DNA of 6,108 nucleotides from a bacterium (GTDB lineage: Bacteria; SZUA-79; Acidulodesulfobacterales; Acidulodesulfobacteraceae), in contig JAJYWW010000036.1 of assembly GCA_021791295.1 (NCBI GenBank), positions 1 to 6,108 on the forward strand, given 5' to 3'. The translations under genes were made by a program, and so were the position numbers. Below are positions 4,029-6,108 of this stretch, piece by piece. The notes beneath the pieces are model-generated. The model did no database searches, was not told where the DNA came from, and was given only the letters and a program-made list of their open reading frames with translations. Each line of letters begins with the position of its first letter. The stretch's first letter is position 1.

Positions 4029-5372
4029 TTATTTAATATCTCCTATAACGGCTGCCGACGCCGTAACGTTTCCTTTTTTTTGCTTAGGTATCAATATAAA
4101 GGGAGCCGTAAAATTTTTAGCGGACATCATGGCGCAAGGCTCGCAGACGGAATATGCACCCGTATATTTAAAACTCGGAGATTTTAAATATTCCGCCGAT
4201 AACGGCGTATTTTTAGAAACAAACGATTCAATAAAAGCGTTTATTTCTTCTTTTGAATAGAAATCGATGAATCTGCCGTATTTAAATCCAAAATCTAATA
4301 GCCCACGCTCGTTTTTTTTATTGTCTATGGAAGCTATGTTTCTTATGGAATTTAAAGCAATGCCGTTTTTTTCGAAGATTTCCGAAACAAAATCTTCTAT
4401 CTCGTTAAAACCCGTATTTCTGTTGCATCCGATTCCTACGACTAAACGTTTAGGCCTTAAAATAGCAATGTTTTTCGACTTGTCCAAACCGTTCAAATCT
4501 TTTTTCATCGTAACTATTATCGTTTTGCGCTTATTATCGTTAAAATCTAACGTCAATGCCCCGTTTATTTTTATTCTTTCCGCGTTAATAAAACCTTTCA
4601 CGTATTGTTTTATATCGAAATCTTTAAAATTATCTTCCAAAATTATTTCAAAACTTTCGTCTTTAAGCGACGCTTCATTGAAATCCTTGACTTTTTTCTT
4701 CGCATCTTCTATGTAAAAATCTAATTTTTCGGCAAAAGCGTCTATCGAAAATTTATTTTTGGAATCCGTAGCCGTAGTTATTACCGGAATAGAATTTTCA
4801 ATATATCCCGAAATTTCTTCGGCAAGCCTGTTTGCTCCGCCTATATGCCCCGAAAGCAGGCTGACCGCAAATTTTCCGGCTTCGTCCACCGTTATTATTC
4901 CCGGGTCTTTATACTTATTTTTCAAATACGGCGCAATCAACCTTACTATTGCGCCGACGGCAAGAAAAAATATTATATAATCGAAATTTTCAAGCAATAA
5001 TTTAACCGTTTCTCCTTCCGAAAGTTTTTTGTATTTTTTTATTTCAAATTCAATATAAGTAAATTTAAAAGAATTTAATTCTTTTATTAAGGTAAAGGCA
5101 GATTTAATTAAGCCATCTTTATTTTCTTCTATAAAAAAATTTATTTTATAATATTCTTCGGCAGATTTTTTATTTAATTTTTTATTTATTATGCCCCTGC
5201 AAATTTTGGCGGCATTAGACAAAGAATTTTCCGATATTATAACTAATGCGATAAAATTAATTTTTTCTATATTTATATTACCGTTATCTCCGTCGTAAAC
5301 GCCGCCCGCTTCGGCATTGTCATTACAAACCGGCAGAAGAATCCCTGTACCCGTGATAAAAGTTCTTGTCAT
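4029..5372 (-). CDS. cbiG: Cobalt-precorrin 5A hydrolase (CbiG)
   Basis: The 447-residue protein has both CbiG parts. The N-terminal and central domains carry FFLAVGAIVRLIAPYL (135-150), DPGIITVDEAGKFAVSLLSGH (156-176, followed by IGGAN), and TTATDSKNKFSIDAFA (199-214). The C-terminal domain starts with RLVVGIGCNR (309-318) and ends with GAYSVCEPCAM (405-415) and a conserved alanine-rich tail. CbiG opens the lactone formed at ring contraction and releases the two-carbon fragment as acetaldehyde. It occurs only in the oxygen-independent cobalamin pathway. The linker (about 215-305) is lysine-rich, as expected in A/T-rich genomes. The only usable start is ATG at 5372, because the next 36 codons contain no ATG, GTG or TTG. 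The first 16 codons therefore overlap the end of cobM in another frame, and no Shine-Dalgarno precedes the ATG. Translational coupling is likely. Confidence 0.94.
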   Translation of the reverse strand: MTRTFITGTGILLPVCNDNAEAGGVYDGDNGNINIEKINFIALVIISENSLSNAAKICRGIINKKLNKKSAEEYYKINFFIEENKDGLIKSAFTLIKELNSFKFTYIEFEIKKYKKLSEGETVKLLLENFDYIIFFLAVGAIVRLIAPYLKNKYKDPGIITVDEAGKFAVSLLSGHIGGANRLAEEISGYIENSIPVITTATDSKNKFSIDAFAEKLDFYIEDAKKKVKDFNEASLKDESFEIILEDNFKDFDIKQYVKGFINAERIKINGALTLDFNDNKRKTIIVTMKKDLNGLDKSKNIAILRPKRLVVGIGCNRNTGFNEIEDFVSEIFEKNGIALNSIRNIASIDNKKNERGLLDFGFKYGRFIDFYSKEEINAFIESFVSKNTPLSAEYLKSPSFKYTGAYSVCEPCAMMSAKNFTAPFILIPKQKKGNVTASAAVIGDIK

Positions 5373-6108
5373 AAAGTTTCGATTTGTTATTTTTAAAATA
5401 TTTCCCGTTAAGAGCTTCTCCGACTATTAAAACCGCCATATTTTTTATCGAAAATTCTTCGGCTTTTTTAACTATGTCTTTTAATTTGCAGTTTATCAAA
5501 AACTGGCTTTTTAAAGACACGTCCTTGGCTATAAGGCACGGCGTATCTTCGCTGTAAGATTCAAGCAGGTCTTCGGATACGGACTTTATGAGCCCGAAGC
5601 TTAAATATATAGCCATAGTGGCTCCGTGTTTCGCAAGGCTTTTTATATCCTGTCCTTCGGGCATCCTGCCGGTCCTTCCTTCGCCTCTGCAAAATATAAC
5701 GGTTTGCGAAACGTCCGGCAGGGTCAAAATAGATTTATTTGCGGCGCTTGCTGCAAAAGCGGCGGTAACCCCTGGTATAATTTCATATTCCGCGCCCATT
5801 TTTTCCAGATAAGCCATCTGTTCGTTTATTGCGGAATAAATAGACGAGTCTCCGGCATGCAGTATGGAAATTACTTTTACGTCTTTAGATGCGTCTTTAG
5901 CAGACATTGAACCTGCGCAGCCGTTATTGCTTTCGTTTAAACTTAAAATATTTTCTACTTTAGTTTTTATTTCTTCAAAATTAAGGCTCTTTATATCTAT
6001 CAATTCGGCGCCTTTTTTGATAATTTTAAGCATTAAAGGATTAATTAAAGAACCTGCGTAAAAAACGGCATCCGATTTTTTTAATATTTTTGCGGCTTTG
6101 ACGGTCAG
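5323..6108 (-). CDS. cobM: Precorrin-4 / cobalt-precorrin-4 C(11)-methyltransferase (CobM/CbiF), N-terminus cut by the window edge
   Basis: The frame stays open from TAA at 5325-5323 to the window edge, giving 261 residues. The visible N-terminus LTVKAAKILKKSDAVFYAGS aligns just after the family's usual GxGPGDxxL loop, so about a dozen residues are missing. An ATG at 6033 is internal, not the start: YAGSLINP and the preceding helix lie upstream of it. Diagnostic blocks are HAGDSSIYSAINEQM (84-98), IIPGVTAAFAASA (110-122), LTLPDVSQTVI (128-138) and GRTGRMPEGQDI (144-155). The protein ends in SKLYDKNFYHGYR, a normal CobM tail. It transfers a methyl from SAM to C-11 of the ring-contracted corrin, between the CobJ and CbiG steps. 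An insert rich in Asn, Ser and Gly (about residues 56-74) before the HAGD block is longer than usual. The last 50 bp overlap cbiG. Confidence 0.94.
   Translation of the reverse strand: MTVKAAKILKKSDAVFYAGSLINPLMLKIIKKGAELIDIKSLNFEEIKTKVENILSLNESNNGCAGSMSAKDASKDVKVISILHAGDSSIYSAINEQMAYLEKMGAEYEIIPGVTAAFAASAANKSILTLPDVSQTVIFCRGEGRTGRMPEGQDIKSLAKHGATMAIYLSFGLIKSVSEDLLESYSEDTPCLIAKDVSLKSQFLINCKLKDIVKKAEEFSIKNMAVLIVGEALNGKYFKNNKSKLYDKNFYHGYRDSSAGL

Noticed and set aside
4267..4716. Rightward 149-codon frame inside cbiG
   Set aside because: Antisense to the conserved C-terminal half of CbiG. The serine/leucine/lysine-rich composition reflects complementary codon bias, and there is no ribosome binding site.
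5323..6033. cobM starting at ATG 6033
   Set aside because: The frame is open to the window edge, and residues upstream of that ATG (YAGSLINP and the preceding helix) belong to the conserved N-terminal domain.
5588..6061. Several rightward frames antisense to cobM
   Set aside because: Three overlapping frames with no recognisable domain, all opposite conserved CobM blocks.

Overview
This window looks like the chromosome of a low-GC, motile, probably Gram-negative anaerobe. It shows the end of a chemotaxis receptor, an anaerobic-type cobalamin (B12) gene run, strongly A/T-biased wobble positions and A/T-rich intergenic DNA. The style would fit an uncultivated deltaproteobacterial-type lineage, but that is a guess; no marker in the window fixes the taxonomy.

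Left edge (1-427): the last 46 codons of a methyl-accepting chemotaxis protein on the + strand, then an A/T-rich spacer. The spacer holds a good sigma-70-like promoter and, about 85 nt further on, a strong intrinsic terminator. Together they bracket a possible small RNA that carries two anti-Shine-Dalgarno-like motifs.

Centre (428-1766): an intact tRNA-Asn(GUU) gene on the - strand (1691-1766), with its own near-consensus promoter. The last 45 bp of this tRNA gene, from the anticodon loop to CCA, are repeated exactly and in the same orientation at 428-472. This is the geometry left by a tRNA-targeting site-specific integration. The 1,218 bp between the copies hold only a two-gene operon, an MNT-type minimal nucleotidyltransferase and a HEPN-domain protein overlapping by ATGA. 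That is a toxin-antitoxin-type pair, and no integrase is visible. This integrase-less, TA-only tRNA mini-island is the most interesting object in the window.

Right (1928-6108): five genes on the - strand, transcribed from the right edge leftwards. In transcription order they are cobM/cbiF (5' end cut by the window), cbiG, cobJ/cbiH, a UDP-glucuronate decarboxylase-like SDR epimerase, and a 75-residue membrane protein. CobJ/CbiH (C-17 methylation with ring contraction), CobM/CbiF (C-11 methylation) and CbiG (opening of the ring-contraction lactone) catalyse three consecutive steps of corrin-ring formation. CbiG marks the oxygen-independent, early-cobalt route. The sugar-nucleotide enzyme and the small membrane protein follow closely and may be co-transcribed, but their function has no evident link to B12. 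A small hairpin lies just after the last gene.
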